DNA from: Bacteroidota bacterium
Lineage (GTDB): Bacteria > Bacteroidota > Bacteroidia > Bacteroidales > Dysgonomonadaceae
Direction of reading: 5' to 3'
DNA length: 49,842 nt
NCBI GenBank assembly: GCA_023399295.1
Contig: JAEWQF010000020.1
Location: forward strand, 1 to 49,842
Part shown: positions 34,821 to 43,294 of the stretch, piece by piece
Position numbering within the stretch: position 1 is the stretch's first letter
Layout of the letters: every line of letters begins with the position of its first letter
Translations under genes and position numbers: made by a program
Notes under the pieces: model-generated
Seen by the model: only the letters and a program-made list of their open reading frames with translations
Databases searched by the model: none
Told to the model about the DNA's origin: nothing

Positions 34821-34868
34821 CCTACTAACCTACTAACCTACCAACCTACCAACCTACCAACCTATTAA
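34821..34868. repeat. 8-bp tandem repeat, six units
   Basis: The units are CCTACTAA twice, CCTACCAA three times and CCTATTAA once, in perfect 8-bp register, with CTTACAAA before and CCTTTAAC after as degenerate copies. It lies between the dedA-like stop codon and the radical SAM start. Such octamer arrays can vary in copy number by slippage. Confidence 0.9.
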
Positions 34869-34886
34869 CCTTTAACCGGCCAACCA

Positions 34887-35342
34887 TCAGGAAAACAGCG
34901 AAAGTATCCCCTCCGTACCGAAGGCGATCAGCAGGTAACGAAGAAACTTTCCCAGTGTCATGGATGTCATCACCAGCGACACGTTGGCCCGCATGAACCC
35001 CAACGCCACCAGGATTGCATCGCCTACAGCAGGGAGGAAGCCGAAAAAGCCCATCACCCCACCCTTTCCGTGCAACCACCCGATCAATCGCTCAATCTGT
35101 TCAGGCTTGATCTTGAACCATTTCTGCAGCCACTCGATTTTTCCGAGCCTACCCAGGAAGTAACAGGTGGCACCACCCGCCGCGTTACCCACGGTAGCAA
35201 AAAGGATGCACTGCCAGCTGTCCATTCCCGCTGCAATGAGTGCCGCGAAGACCACCTCCGAACTGAAGGGTAACACCGTAGCTGCCAGGAAGGAGGCGAG
35301 CAACAAGCCCCAATAACCATATTCCGCCAAACCATCGAGCAT
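34887..35342 (-). CDS. DedA/YqaA-family membrane protein
   Basis: A 151-residue inner-membrane protein of the VTT/SNARE-associated (DedA-like) group, YqaA type. Hydrophobic segments are YGYWGLLLASFLAATVLPF, EVVFAALIAAG, ILFATVGNAAGGATCYFLGRLG and FGFLPAVGDAILVALGFM. The conserved pattern GNxxGGxxxYxLGR, followed by a Gly-Phe-rich re-entrant loop around FFGFLPAVGD, is diagnostic. Proteins of this superfamily are implicated in lipid scrambling and membrane homeostasis. It starts 6 bp after the polA stop codon on the same strand, so it is probably co-transcribed with polA. Confidence 0.88.
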   Translation of the reverse strand: MLDGLAEYGYWGLLLASFLAATVLPFSSEVVFAALIAAGMDSWQCILFATVGNAAGGATCYFLGRLGKIEWLQKWFKIKPEQIERLIGWLHGKGGVMGFFGFLPAVGDAILVALGFMRANVSLVMTSMTLGKFLRYLLIAFGTEGILSLFS

Positions 35343-35348
35343 TGCCTC

Positions 35349-38141
35349 CTAGTGTGCTATGAGCCAGTTCTCTCCCACCCCCAGGTCCGTGACAAGTGGC
35401 ACACTCAGGCTGCAGGCATTCTCCATCTCATGGGTAACCACCTGCCGTACCTTTTCCAGTTCATCGGGGTAGACGTTGAAGTTCAGTTCGTCGTGCACCT
35501 GAAGGATCATCTTCGAGCGCAACTGCTCCTCCTGGAAGCGTTTGAAGATGCGGATCATCGCCACCTTGATGATATCGGCTGCGCTGCCCTGGATGGGTGC
35601 GTTGATGGCGTTCCGTTCTGCGTAACCGCGTACCGTGGCATTGCGTGAATTGATGTCGGGCAGGAACCGTTTGCGGCCGAAAAGGGTCTCCACGTAGCCC
35701 TTCTCCCGGGCCTGAAGAATGGAGTTGTCCATGTAGTGTTTAACCCCAGGGAAGGTGACGAAGTATTCGTCGATCAGCTCTTTGGCCTCTCCACGGGGGA
35801 TGTTGAGCCGTTCCGACAATCCGAAGGGACTGATCCCGTAGATGATGCCGAAATTGGCTGTCTTCGCTTTCCGGCGCATATCAACTGTAACCTCTTCGAG
35901 GGGAATCTTAAAGATCTTTGCTGCAGTGGCAGCATGGATATCCTGTCCTTTGGCAAATGCTTCCACCATATTCCTGTCACCGCTCAGGTGCGCCATGATG
36001 CGCAGCTCAATTTGAGAATAGTCGGATGAGACAAAGAGAGAGCCCTCATCGGGGATGAACACCTTGCGCATCTCTCTGCCACGCTCATCGCGGATCGGTA
36101 TGTTCTGCAGGTTGGGATTGGTGCTGCTGAGCCTCCCTGTTGCGGCAACGGTCTGGTTGAATGAGGTGTGTACTTTTCCGGTACGCTCACTCACCAACAG
36201 GGGAAAGGCATCCACGTAGGTGCTCAGCAGTTTTTTGAGACCCCGTTGTTCCAGTATCTTTTCAATAATCGGGTGTCGGTTGCGCAGTTTCTCCAGCTCC
36301 TCCTCGCTGGTTTTGTATTGTCCAGTCTTTGTTTTCTTTGGTTTGTCCGCTATTTTTAGTCGGTCGAAGAGCACCTCCCCAATTTGCTTGGGCGAGTTGA
36401 CATTGAATGGCATGCCGGCCATTGCGGCGATCGCCTGTTCAATTGTTTCCAACTCACTGCTGTATTGCAGTGAGAGCTCGTTCAGCGCTCCCAGATCGAG
36501 TCGCACACCGGTCCACTCCATATCGGCCAGCACATAGACAAGTGGTGATTCAATCTCGAAGAAAAGGTGTTCAATTCCATTTAGACGGATATCCTTTTCC
36601 AGAATGTTTTTCAGCTTCAGGGTGATATCTGCATCTTCTGCGGCATAATCTTTCACCACTGCCGGATCAACATCCCGCATGCTCTTCTGGTTCTTGCCTC
36701 TCGTTCCGATCAATTCGTCGATGTGGATGGTGCGATACTGCAGGTAGCTCTCTGCCAGGTAATCCATGCCGTGTCGCTGCTCCGGGTTGAGCAGGTAGTG
36801 GGCAATCATGGTGTCGAAGAGCTTGCCTTTCACGTTGATGCCGTATTGTCGCAGCTGCAGGATGTCGTATTTGATGTTCTGACCAATTTTGGCGATGCTG
36901 CTCTCCTCAAAAAAGGGTTTGAAAACGGCAATCTCCCTTGCAGCCTGATCACGATCGGCAGATACCGGCACGTAGTATGCCTCCCCTTCACGGAATGCAA
37001 AAGAGAGACCCACCAACTCGCTCACCAGAGGATCCACACCGGTGGTCTCGCTGTCAAAGCAAACCTCTTTCTGAGCAGCCAGTAACGCCGCCAACTCCTC
37101 TCTCTGCTGTTCAGTTGCCACCATGTGGTAGTTGTGAGGGGTGCTGCTGATATCGGTGAAGCCCATTGGTAAAACGTCTGTGGCTGATGTTTCAGCTGTT
37201 TGTGTTGCATCGAAGAGTGCAAACAAGTCACCCTGTATCGGTACTTTTGAAGCGGGTGGGGGAGTATCCTCTTTCATTACACGGGTCAGCAGGGTGCGAA
37301 ACTCCAGTTCTTCAAAAATTGTACGTAGCGCTTCGCCGTTGATTTCCTGCCGAATGAAAAGATTTTCATCCAGTACAATTGGCACGTCGGTCTTGATGGT
37401 GGCCAACATCCTGGAAATGCGAATCTGATCGCTGTGTTCTTCCACTTTTGACTTCAATGCACCTTTCAGCTTGTCGGTCTGTTCCAGTAAACGGTCGATC
37501 GATCCAAATTGCTGGAGCAACTTCACTGCTGTCTTCTCACCCACACCGGGACAACCGGGGATGTTGTCGGAGGCATCCCCCATCAATCCCAGGAGATCGA
37601 TTACCTGGGTGGGGTGGGAGAGACCATATTTCTCAATTATCCGACGATCGTCGAGCAGGTCGAAGTCATTGCTGCCATAGCGTGGCTTGTAGATGAAGAT
37701 ATGGGGTTCTGTCAGCTGCCCGTAATCCTTGTCGGGTGTCATCATGTAGACATCGAAACGTGTTTTGTCGGCTCTCTTGGCCAGGGTACCAATCACATCA
37801 TCGGCTTCATAACCTTCCACCTCCAGCACCGGTATGTTGTAAGCACGGACGATCTCCTTGATTACCGGCACCGCCCATATGATATCCTCCGGCGTGGCTT
37901 CGCGCTGTGCCTTATACGCTTCAAAGGCTACATGACGGAAGGTGGGCCCCGGCGGGTCAAATACCACTGCAATGTGTGAGGGATCTTCCTTGCGCAGTAC
38001 CTCCTCGAGGGTATTTACAAAACCGAAAACGGCAGAGGTGTTCTGACCTTTCGAGTTGACCCTGGGATTGCGGATGAATGCATAATAAGAACGGTAGATA
38101 AGAGCATATGCGTCGAGCAGGAAGAGTTTGTTCTTGTTCAT
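35349..38141 (-). CDS. polA: DNA polymerase I
   Basis: A 930-residue repair and Okazaki-fragment polymerase starting at ATG 38141 (MNKNKLFLLD), with AGGAG 4 bp upstream; a longer in-frame start at 38159 is less likely. Residues 1-290 form the 5' nuclease (LDAYALIYRSYYAF, YEADDVIGTLA, GDASDNIPGCPGVGEKTA). A 3'-5' exonuclease domain follows with CFDSETTGVDP, keeping the Asp and Glu of motif I, so proofreading is probably intact. The polymerase domain has DYSQIELRIMAHLSGD, RRKAKTANFGIIYGISPFGL and LQVHDELNF. Length is normal. It is divergent from the polyprenyl synthase gene, and a DedA-like gene follows immediately. Confidence 0.97.
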   Translation of the reverse strand: MNKNKLFLLDAYALIYRSYYAFIRNPRVNSKGQNTSAVFGFVNTLEEVLRKEDPSHIAVVFDPPGPTFRHVAFEAYKAQREATPEDIIWAVPVIKEIVRAYNIPVLEVEGYEADDVIGTLAKRADKTRFDVYMMTPDKDYGQLTEPHIFIYKPRYGSNDFDLLDDRRIIEKYGLSHPTQVIDLLGLMGDASDNIPGCPGVGEKTAVKLLQQFGSIDRLLEQTDKLKGALKSKVEEHSDQIRISRMLATIKTDVPIVLDENLFIRQEINGEALRTIFEELEFRTLLTRVMKEDTPPPASKVPIQGDLFALFDATQTAETSATDVLPMGFTDISSTPHNYHMVATEQQREELAALLAAQKEVCFDSETTGVDPLVSELVGLSFAFREGEAYYVPVSADRDQAAREIAVFKPFFEESSIAKIGQNIKYDILQLRQYGINVKGKLFDTMIAHYLLNPEQRHGMDYLAESYLQYRTIHIDELIGTRGKNQKSMRDVDPAVVKDYAAEDADITLKLKNILEKDIRLNGIEHLFFEIESPLVYVLADMEWTGVRLDLGALNELSLQYSSELETIEQAIAAMAGMPFNVNSPKQIGEVLFDRLKIADKPKKTKTGQYKTSEEELEKLRNRHPIIEKILEQRGLKKLLSTYVDAFPLLVSERTGKVHTSFNQTVAATGRLSSTNPNLQNIPIRDERGREMRKVFIPDEGSLFVSSDYSQIELRIMAHLSGDRNMVEAFAKGQDIHAATAAKIFKIPLEEVTVDMRRKAKTANFGIIYGISPFGLSERLNIPRGEAKELIDEYFVTFPGVKHYMDNSILQAREKGYVETLFGRKRFLPDINSRNATVRGYAERNAINAPIQGSAADIIKVAMIRIFKRFQEEQLRSKMILQVHDELNFNVYPDELEKVRQVVTHEMENACSLSVPLVTDLGVGENWLIAH

Positions 38142-38187
38142 AATCTCCTTCAATAACATTAAGGAAACGTAAAGTTACGATTAATTG

Positions 38188-38217
38188 TTGCGAAGCGGAG
38201 AATTATTTTTACTTTTG
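38188..38217 (+). promoter_or_regulatory. Consensus promoter of the polyprenyl synthase gene
   Basis: TTG at 38188-38190, then a 19-bp spacer, then a perfect -7 box TACTTTTG at 38210-38217. This is the clearest Bacteroidetes promoter in the window. On the opposite strand TAACTTTA at 38170-38177 may be the -7 box of polA, giving back-to-back divergent promoters. Confidence 0.75.
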
Positions 38218-38238
38218 TAGCTGTTTAATTAGGTTTTG

Positions 38239-39213
38239 ATGGATCAGGGAGAGCTAATAAAAGATTTTCTTCGGAGTGAGCTGCTCCTTTTTGAGGAGTA
38301 TCTGCAGGCATCGGTGCGTAGCGACAATCCGCTGATCCGCGAGATGATCGGCTACCTCTTCAACACCTCGGGTAAACGATTGAGACCCCTGCTGGTGCTG
38401 ATGACGGCAAAGGCTTGTGGTGGTATCATCCCGGAGACCTATCACGGTGCCGTAACGGTTGAGCTGTTGCACACCGCTACCCTGATCCACGATGACGTGA
38501 TTGACAAGTCGGACACCCGCCGTGGCAAACGTGCTCTCCATATGATATACGACAATACACAGGCTGTGTTGTTGGGAGATTACCTGCTCTCAACCGCATT
38601 GCTGGAGAGCGTTAAAACCAATCACATCGATATCATCCGTATCATCTCGGAGCTGGGACAGAATCTTGCAGAAGGAGAATTGAACCAGTTCAAACTGGCA
38701 AACAACATCATTGTTGATGAAGCAGCTTATTTCGAGGTGATTGACAAGAAGACCGCTTCACTGATGCGTGCAAGCATCGCCATTGGAGCCATCACCGGTG
38801 GGGCTGACAGTGCAACGATCAGCCGTTTCATGCAACTTGGCAGCATCTTGGGGATCTGTTTCCAGATCAGGGATGACATCTTCGATTATTTCAACAGGGA
38901 TGTGGGCAAGCCTACCGGCAACGATATCCGTGAGGGGAAAGTGACCCTCCCGCTGATTTACGCCCTGCAGCATGCCCCCGCAGCCATTTCCGCAGAGATG
39001 TATCAAATCATCGACAACCGCAACTATTCGGATGCAGAGATCGCCCGTCTGCTGGCCTTCGCCCGTGAACAGGGTGGCATTGCGTATGCCTATGGAAAGA
39101 TGGATGCACTGATTGAAGAAGCAGAGGAGCTTCTCGCCGGTTTAAAAATCAACGACGAGATGGAATCGTTGATGCGCCTCTTTCTCTCCTATCTGAAAAG
39201 CCGTAACTACTAA
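38239..39213 (+). CDS. Trans-isoprenyl diphosphate synthase (polyprenyl synthetase)
   Basis: This 324-residue enzyme starts at ATG 38239 and condenses isopentenyl diphosphate units onto an allylic primer, probably to make the long side chain of menaquinone. It has SGKRLRPLLVLMTAKACGG (about 44-62), the first Asp-rich motif LIHDDVIDKSDTRRG, the helix TASLMRASIAIGA, and the second Asp-rich motif QIRDDIFDYFNRD followed by GKPTGNDIREGKVTLPLIYAL. The residues before the first motif are small, which fits long-chain products such as octaprenyl or similar (IspB-like); product length cannot be read reliably. It is transcribed divergently from polA and converges on hsp20. Confidence 0.93.
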   Translation: MDQGELIKDFLRSELLLFEEYLQASVRSDNPLIREMIGYLFNTSGKRLRPLLVLMTAKACGGIIPETYHGAVTVELLHTATLIHDDVIDKSDTRRGKRALHMIYDNTQAVLLGDYLLSTALLESVKTNHIDIIRIISELGQNLAEGELNQFKLANNIIVDEAAYFEVIDKKTASLMRASIAIGAITGGADSATISRFMQLGSILGICFQIRDDIFDYFNRDVGKPTGNDIREGKVTLPLIYALQHAPAAISAEMYQIIDNRNYSDAEIARLLAFAREQGGIAYAYGKMDALIEEAEELLAGLKINDEMESLMRLFLSYLKSRNY

Positions 39214-39246
39214 AAAAAGATACCACCCGTTTCGGGGTGGCATCTT
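39212..39246 (-). terminator. Terminator of the hsp20 gene
   Basis: On the minus strand a stem with CCACCC/GGGTGG core, flanked by AAGAT/ATCTT pairing across one mismatch, runs into TTTTTTT. It lies 28 bp after the hsp20 stop codon, and the opposite strand has the same hairpin at the end of the convergent polyprenyl synthase gene. Confidence 0.85.
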
Positions 39247-39274
39247 CAAATCAATTTGCTCAAATCCGGCATCT

Positions 39275-39700
39275 TTATTGGATTTCAATCATCCGTGAGT
39301 TAGGGATTTTCTCATCACTGGCGATGGGAATGAACACCGCGAGTACTCCGTTTTCAACCTTTGCAGTGACATGCTCCTTCTCCACATTGTCAGGCAGAAT
39401 CATCCTGCGCTGGAACTGAGTGTATGAGAATTCGCGTCTGAGATAGGTTCCCTTCTTGTCATTCTCTTCCGATTCATTTTTCTTCTCAAACGAGATCACC
39501 AGGTTATTTTCCTCGTCGATCCGTACATTGCAATCCTCCTTGCTCATTCCCGGAGCAGCTACCTCCACCAGGAAACCGTTGTCGTTTTGCTGGATGTTGA
39601 CAGCAGGAACCGACCGGTTGTTGTTTTGCATCCATTCGTTGCCGAAAAAGTCGTTGAATACGCTCGGCAGCCAGTTGTTTGAACGTCTGATAATTGTCAT
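39275..39700 (-). CDS. Small heat-shock protein, Hsp20/alpha-crystallin family
   Basis: A 141-residue ATP-independent holdase starting at ATG 39700 (MTIIRRSNNWLPSVFNDFFG); a longer in-frame start at 39769 adds no conserved sequence. The alpha-crystallin domain covers about residues 35-130, with VEVAAPGMSKEDCNVRIDEENNLVISFEKK, then RREFSYTQFQRRMILPDNVEKEHVTAKVENGVLAVFIP. The C-terminal tail PNSRMIEIQ contains the short I-x-I-type anchor used in oligomerisation. It is a single gene with a strong terminator. No heat-shock promoter was identified. Confidence 0.95.
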   Translation of the reverse strand: MTIIRRSNNWLPSVFNDFFGNEWMQNNNRSVPAVNIQQNDNGFLVEVAAPGMSKEDCNVRIDEENNLVISFEKKNESEENDKKGTYLRREFSYTQFQRRMILPDNVEKEHVTAKVENGVLAVFIPIASDEKIPNSRMIEIQ

Positions 39701-39789
39701 AGTTTTTACCCTTTCATTATTTGTTTGTGTTGTGTATTTTAAAATCTCTCTCACACCTTTAAAGGGCAAATGGTGTGCCGTTGAATGAA

Positions 39790-39808
39790 TCGGGCTTTAA
39801 GAGCCCGA
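39790..39808 (-). terminator. Candidate terminator after the secreted metallophosphoesterase
   Basis: A perfect 7-bp stem, TCGGGCT-TTAAG-AGCCCGA, lies about 90 bp past the stop codon at 39898. The following T content on the minus strand (TTCATTC) is weak, so termination may be partial. Confidence 0.5.
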
Positions 39809-39897
39809 AAAGCAGACAAAATGACGCAACATATCGGTTTGAGGGCAATTTATTGGGTAAAAAGGTGACAAAGTGGCAGGTTGTTGCAATTTGAGTC

Positions 39898-41469
39898 TCA
39901 TTCAAGGATCCGGTAACTCCTTTTTCCGTAGTGTTGATTCCCGTATCGGTCGGTGGCACGTATTTCAATCAAATGTTCACCGGGTGTCAGGTCGGTCTTG
40001 ATGGAACCCTGCCAGAGATGGGTGCTGTTCACTGCGTTCGAGGGTCTGCGTCCAGGCAACAGCTTGTCGGTGAAGTCCCATTCGAAGAGTCTGGCAGAGT
40101 AGGAGGGGTCTGCTGCTTCCAGGTAATGCATCTTTTGCCATGCACTGTTGCTGATGCGGTATTCCACCAGGTCGTTCCGGCTTCCCATGAAGAAGTTGAC
40201 CACAATACGGGAACTAGTGCGGCCCTTATGGCGTACCACGTTGGGTGCATAGATGTTCATCTGATACTCCGGCTCTCTCCCGGCTACCTTGTAATCGATG
40301 CTGTATTGGTTGTCGTTCACATGCAGGAAAGCATACCCCTGGGGTGTGCCGTCGCGCATGGTGGCATCGGGTAACCCTTTCTCATCCAATAACCCGGAGT
40401 ACCAGTCGCCCGAAGTGGTACCCGCGTTGTACTCATGCAAGGGTTTCCTGCCCATCCATCCCTCTGTTTTGGTGTATTCAATCTGATCCTGCAGATGGGT
40501 GTGTGCCGACATCACCAGCACATTCTCGAAATCCTTTAACAAGTCGAAGAGACGTTGCTTGTCGGCCACCCTGTAACCAGCATCTTCCTTCATATGGATG
40601 TGCTGGGAAAGGACAACCAGCTTCTCTTTTGGAACATGCTTCAGGTTATTCTCCAAGAAGAGCAGTTGGTCGAGTCGGTAACCGCCCCAGTAGCCCTTTC
40701 CGTCACGCGGATCAGGATAGAGGATATTGTCCAGCACAATGAAATGGGCATTGCCATAGTTGAAGGCATAGTTGGCACTCCCGAAATTCCTCTCGAACGT
40801 CTCATCCGAGAGATCATCGGTGGGGGCCTCGTAGTTCATGTCGTGGTTTCCCATCACGTTGTACCAGGGTAGTTGCAGACGACGCATCCGCTCCTTGTAT
40901 AGCGGCTGCAGGTTGAGGTTGTCGCCCACTATGTCGCCGAGGCTAATGCCAAAGAGGGTATTTTCATTCTTTACCACATCTTCAACGATCTTACGGGTGA
41001 AGTGATCCAGATCGTCGATCGAGTAGGGTTGCGGATCGCCGAAGACAACAGCTGTGAACACTTCTGGTTCGTTGTAACGATGAAGGGCAAAATTGATCGA
41101 TCGTGGCAAAACACCGGTGGGACTGACTCCCTCGAATGCAAAGCCATTGGGTGATCCTTCCGGTTTGTGGTGGTAGTAGAACTGTGGGATAAAGTCATCG
41201 TTTACTGCGGGTTTATATCCTTTTGGTTTGATCACGAAAAGGGTGTTCCCGTCCTTCACTGCGATGCTGTAGCTTCCGTTGTCACGGGTGAGCACCACAT
41301 CGGATCCATTAGAGACTGCGACGCCTGCAATTCCCGGTTCATGCCGTTCTTTGCTTCCGTTGCGGTTGATGTCTTCAAATACAAAACCGGTTGCCAACTC
41401 CTGTGCATAGAGTGGGAGGGAGGCGAGAACAAGCATGATGAACAATAGATTTTTTTTCAATGCTGCCAT
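39898..41469 (-). CDS. Secreted calcineurin-like metallophosphoesterase, three-domain
   Basis: A 523-residue secreted protein (signal peptide to LPLYAQ, residue 23). Residues 25-125 form an N-terminal beta-sandwich (ATGFVFEDINRNGSKERHEPGIAGV), similar to domains that precede calcineurin-like phosphatases in Bacteroidetes. The catalytic domain has FGDPQPYS (the usual His replaced by Gln), SLGDIVGDN, MGNHDMNYE, SQHIHMKED and MSAHTHLQ. A C-terminal sandwich (about 400-523) ends in GKRSYRILE. It resembles MetallophosN/C-flanked phosphoesterases and hydrolyses an unknown phosphoester, probably in the periplasm or at the surface. Its Asp-x-Gln motif is shared with the phosphoesterase half of the GH26 fusion. 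It is a single-gene unit. Confidence 0.92.
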   Translation of the reverse strand: MAALKKNLLFIMLVLASLPLYAQELATGFVFEDINRNGSKERHEPGIAGVAVSNGSDVVLTRDNGSYSIAVKDGNTLFVIKPKGYKPAVNDDFIPQFYYHHKPEGSPNGFAFEGVSPTGVLPRSINFALHRYNEPEVFTAVVFGDPQPYSIDDLDHFTRKIVEDVVKNENTLFGISLGDIVGDNLNLQPLYKERMRRLQLPWYNVMGNHDMNYEAPTDDLSDETFERNFGSANYAFNYGNAHFIVLDNILYPDPRDGKGYWGGYRLDQLLFLENNLKHVPKEKLVVLSQHIHMKEDAGYRVADKQRLFDLLKDFENVLVMSAHTHLQDQIEYTKTEGWMGRKPLHEYNAGTTSGDWYSGLLDEKGLPDATMRDGTPQGYAFLHVNDNQYSIDYKVAGREPEYQMNIYAPNVVRHKGRTSSRIVVNFFMGSRNDLVEYRISNSAWQKMHYLEAADPSYSARLFEWDFTDKLLPGRRPSNAVNSTHLWQGSIKTDLTPGEHLIEIRATDRYGNQHYGKRSYRILE

Positions 41470-41597
41470 TTTATTGCGTACTTTCTAAAACGTTAATTTG
41501 CAATTACACCAATATTTTTCAGTCCCCATGATTCCATAAAGATGAGGAATTGAGAAGCAATTGAGGCAGAACAAAACTGTTCCGCCTCCCGACCCAT

Positions 41598-42479
41598 TTA
41601 ATAGGAGCCTTTGTCTTCGTCGATTGCCTTTAGCAACGCATCTGCCAGCCGGCTGGCACCCACCCTGAAGAGTGATTTTTGACACCATTCATCTCCCAGG
41701 GTTTCTTTCACGATGGTGTAATAATTCAATGCATCCTCTTCAGTAGCCACACCACCGGAAACCTTGATCCCTGCCTTGCGACCCGTCATATGCTGATACT
41801 CCCTGATAGCCAGGCACATCACGTAGATGGCTTCGGGTGTTGCACCGGGGTATCCCTTTCCTGTGGAGCTCTTCAGAAAATCAGCCCCGGAATAGAGTGA
41901 AAGAATCGATGCATTGTAAATATTTGTCGCACTTTTCAATGCGCCGGTCTCCAGAATCACCTTCAATGTAGCCTGTCGACATGCCTCCTTGATCTCGGTG
42001 AGTTCCTCGCACATCTCTTCATATTCCTCACCCAGGAAGTGACCCAGATTCACCACCACGTCGATCTCATCGGCACCGTCGGCTACTGCCAATGCTGTTT
42101 CCGCGATCTTAACTTCCGTGAAGGTCTGTGATGAGGGGAATCCGGCAGATACGGAGGCGATACGCACATCAGCTGTGAGTGCTTCCTTCACGGTGCGGGC
42201 GAAATTCGGATAAACACAGATCGCTGCCACATTGGGTACATCAGGACGCGTTCCGTCGAAGTTGTTCACCGTTTCGGTAAACTGCCATACAGACTCGCGA
42301 TTGTCGGTGCTGTTGAGGGTTGTCAGGTCGATGCATCCGTAGATCTGGCTGTAAACCGCTTTGTTCTTATGCTGTTCTTTTTTTTCAGCCAAGAGGCTGT
42401 TCACCTGCTCCGTAACCTGCTCATCGGTCAGATTGAAGGGATAGGCTTTCAGGGTCGATAGGTATTTCTCTTTTTCCAT
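41598..42479 (-). CDS. deoC: Deoxyribose-phosphate aldolase
   Basis: A 293-residue class I aldolase starting at ATG 42479 (MEKEKYLSTLKAYPF), with a TTG in frame 9 bp earlier. It cleaves 2-deoxyribose-5-phosphate to glyceraldehyde-3-phosphate and acetaldehyde in deoxynucleoside catabolism. Signature segments are AICVYPNFARTV, VASVSAGFPSSQT-like IASVSAGFPSSQ, DEIDVVVNLG, LKVILETGAL with the Schiff-base region Lys, and DFLKSSTGKGYPGATPEA followed by GIKVSGGV. The N-terminus is about 35 residues longer than E. coli DeoC, as in other Bacteroidetes. It is the last gene of the uvrC-dtd-mazG-like-deoC operon (17 bp gap). Confidence 0.95.
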   Translation of the reverse strand: MEKEKYLSTLKAYPFNLTDEQVTEQVNSLLAEKKEQHKNKAVYSQIYGCIDLTTLNSTDNRESVWQFTETVNNFDGTRPDVPNVAAICVYPNFARTVKEALTADVRIASVSAGFPSSQTFTEVKIAETALAVADGADEIDVVVNLGHFLGEEYEEMCEELTEIKEACRQATLKVILETGALKSATNIYNASILSLYSGADFLKSSTGKGYPGATPEAIYVMCLAIREYQHMTGRKAGIKVSGGVATEEDALNYYTIVKETLGDEWCQKSLFRVGASRLADALLKAIDEDKGSY

Positions 42480-42496
42480 AGTGTCCAATCATTATA

Positions 42497-42841
42497 TTAT
42501 TTGTCTGTATCTTTTACGTTTAACTTGGGATTCTCCTTGTGGCGGGTTGCATCCCTCCTGTTTTTTTTCTGGATGTTCTTTTTCAGTGCCTCCTCCAGAT
42601 TCACACCTGTCTGGTTGGCCAGACAGATCAACACCCACAGTACGTCGGCCATCTCATCGGCTAGGTCTGACTGGTTTTCGCCCTCTTTGAACGACTGATC
42701 GCCGTATGTGCGTGCCATGATGCGTGCCAGCTCACCCACCTCCTCGGTGAGTATGACCATGTTTGTCAATTCACTGAAGTATCGCACCCCATGGGTGTGA
42801 ATCCAGTTGTCAACCAGCTGCTGTGCTTCCTCTATTCTCAT
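42497..42841 (-). CDS. MazG-like nucleotide pyrophosphohydrolase
   Basis: A 114-residue all-alpha NTP pyrophosphohydrolase. The metal-binding pattern is TEEVGELARIMARTYGDQ (about 32-49) and LADEMADVLWVLICLANQTGVN (60-81), that is, the ExxE...ExxD arrangement of the MazG/dCTPase family. It probably removes non-canonical or excess nucleoside triphosphates. The Lys-rich C-terminal tail (KKNIQKKNRRDATRHK) is typical of Bacteroidetes members. The start codon is immediately next to the dtd stop codon and deoC follows 17 bp later, so it is translationally coupled within a DNA and nucleotide housekeeping operon. Confidence 0.9.
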   Translation of the reverse strand: MRIEEAQQLVDNWIHTHGVRYFSELTNMVILTEEVGELARIMARTYGDQSFKEGENQSDLADEMADVLWVLICLANQTGVNLEEALKKNIQKKNRRDATRHKENPKLNVKDTDK

Positions 42842-43294
42842 CTATTCCCTCCTTTTTGAATCTATCCAGATGGTGACCGGACCGTCATTGACCAATTCTA
42901 CCTGCATATCGGCACCAAATAGACCTGTAGCCACCTCCCGATGTTGCATCTTCTCCAGCTCGTGACAGAAGGTCTCATAGAGCGGAATGGCTTTTTCAGG
43001 TTTTGCCGCATGGATGTATGAAGGACGGTTTCCTTTTCTGGTGCTGGCATGGAGGGTGAACTGCGAAACCACCATCAACTCGCCAGCGATGTCTGAAACC
43101 GACAGGTTCATCACCCCATTTTGATCGTTAAAAATTCTCAGTTGCACAATTTTCCTGCAAAGATAATCGATGTCGCTCTCATCATCCTCCTCTCCAATCC
43201 CGATAAATAGCAACAGACCCCTGCCAATGCTGCTTTTCTTCTCACCCCTGATTGATACGGAAGCGCGCGAAACCCTTTGGATCAATACCCTCAT
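42842..43294 (-). CDS. dtd: D-aminoacyl-tRNA deacylase
   Basis: This 150-residue enzyme removes D-amino acids (and Gly from tRNA-Ala) mischarged onto tRNA. It begins MRVLIQRVSRASVSIRGE. It carries the cross-subunit active-site motifs SQFTLHAST (SQxT, about residues 76-84) and NDGPVTIWID near the C-terminus (GPVTI replaces the usual NGPVT with an inserted Asp). GRGLLLFIGIGEEDDESDIDYLCRKI is family-typical. Length is normal (145-150). The start overlaps the uvrC stop by 4 bp (ATGA), so it is translationally coupled. Confidence 0.96.
   Translation of the reverse strand: MRVLIQRVSRASVSIRGEKKSSIGRGLLLFIGIGEEDDESDIDYLCRKIVQLRIFNDQNGVMNLSVSDIAGELMVVSQFTLHASTRKGNRPSYIHAAKPEKAIPLYETFCHELEKMQHREVATGLFGADMQVELVNDGPVTIWIDSKRRE

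Noticed and set aside
34620..34868. An 82-codon plus-strand frame ending in PTNLLTYQPTNLPTY
   Set aside because: Its C-terminus is a translation of the octamer tandem repeat and the rest overlaps the radical SAM start region on the other strand.
35349..38141. Loss of proofreading in PolA
   Set aside because: The exonuclease motif FDSETTG retains its Asp and Glu, so there is no sign of an inactive 3'-5' exonuclease.
41486..41496. TAAAACGTTAA upstream of the secreted metallophosphoesterase as a further LacI operator
   Set aside because: It lacks the n-CG-n spacing of the other sites by two bases, so it is not counted in the regulon.
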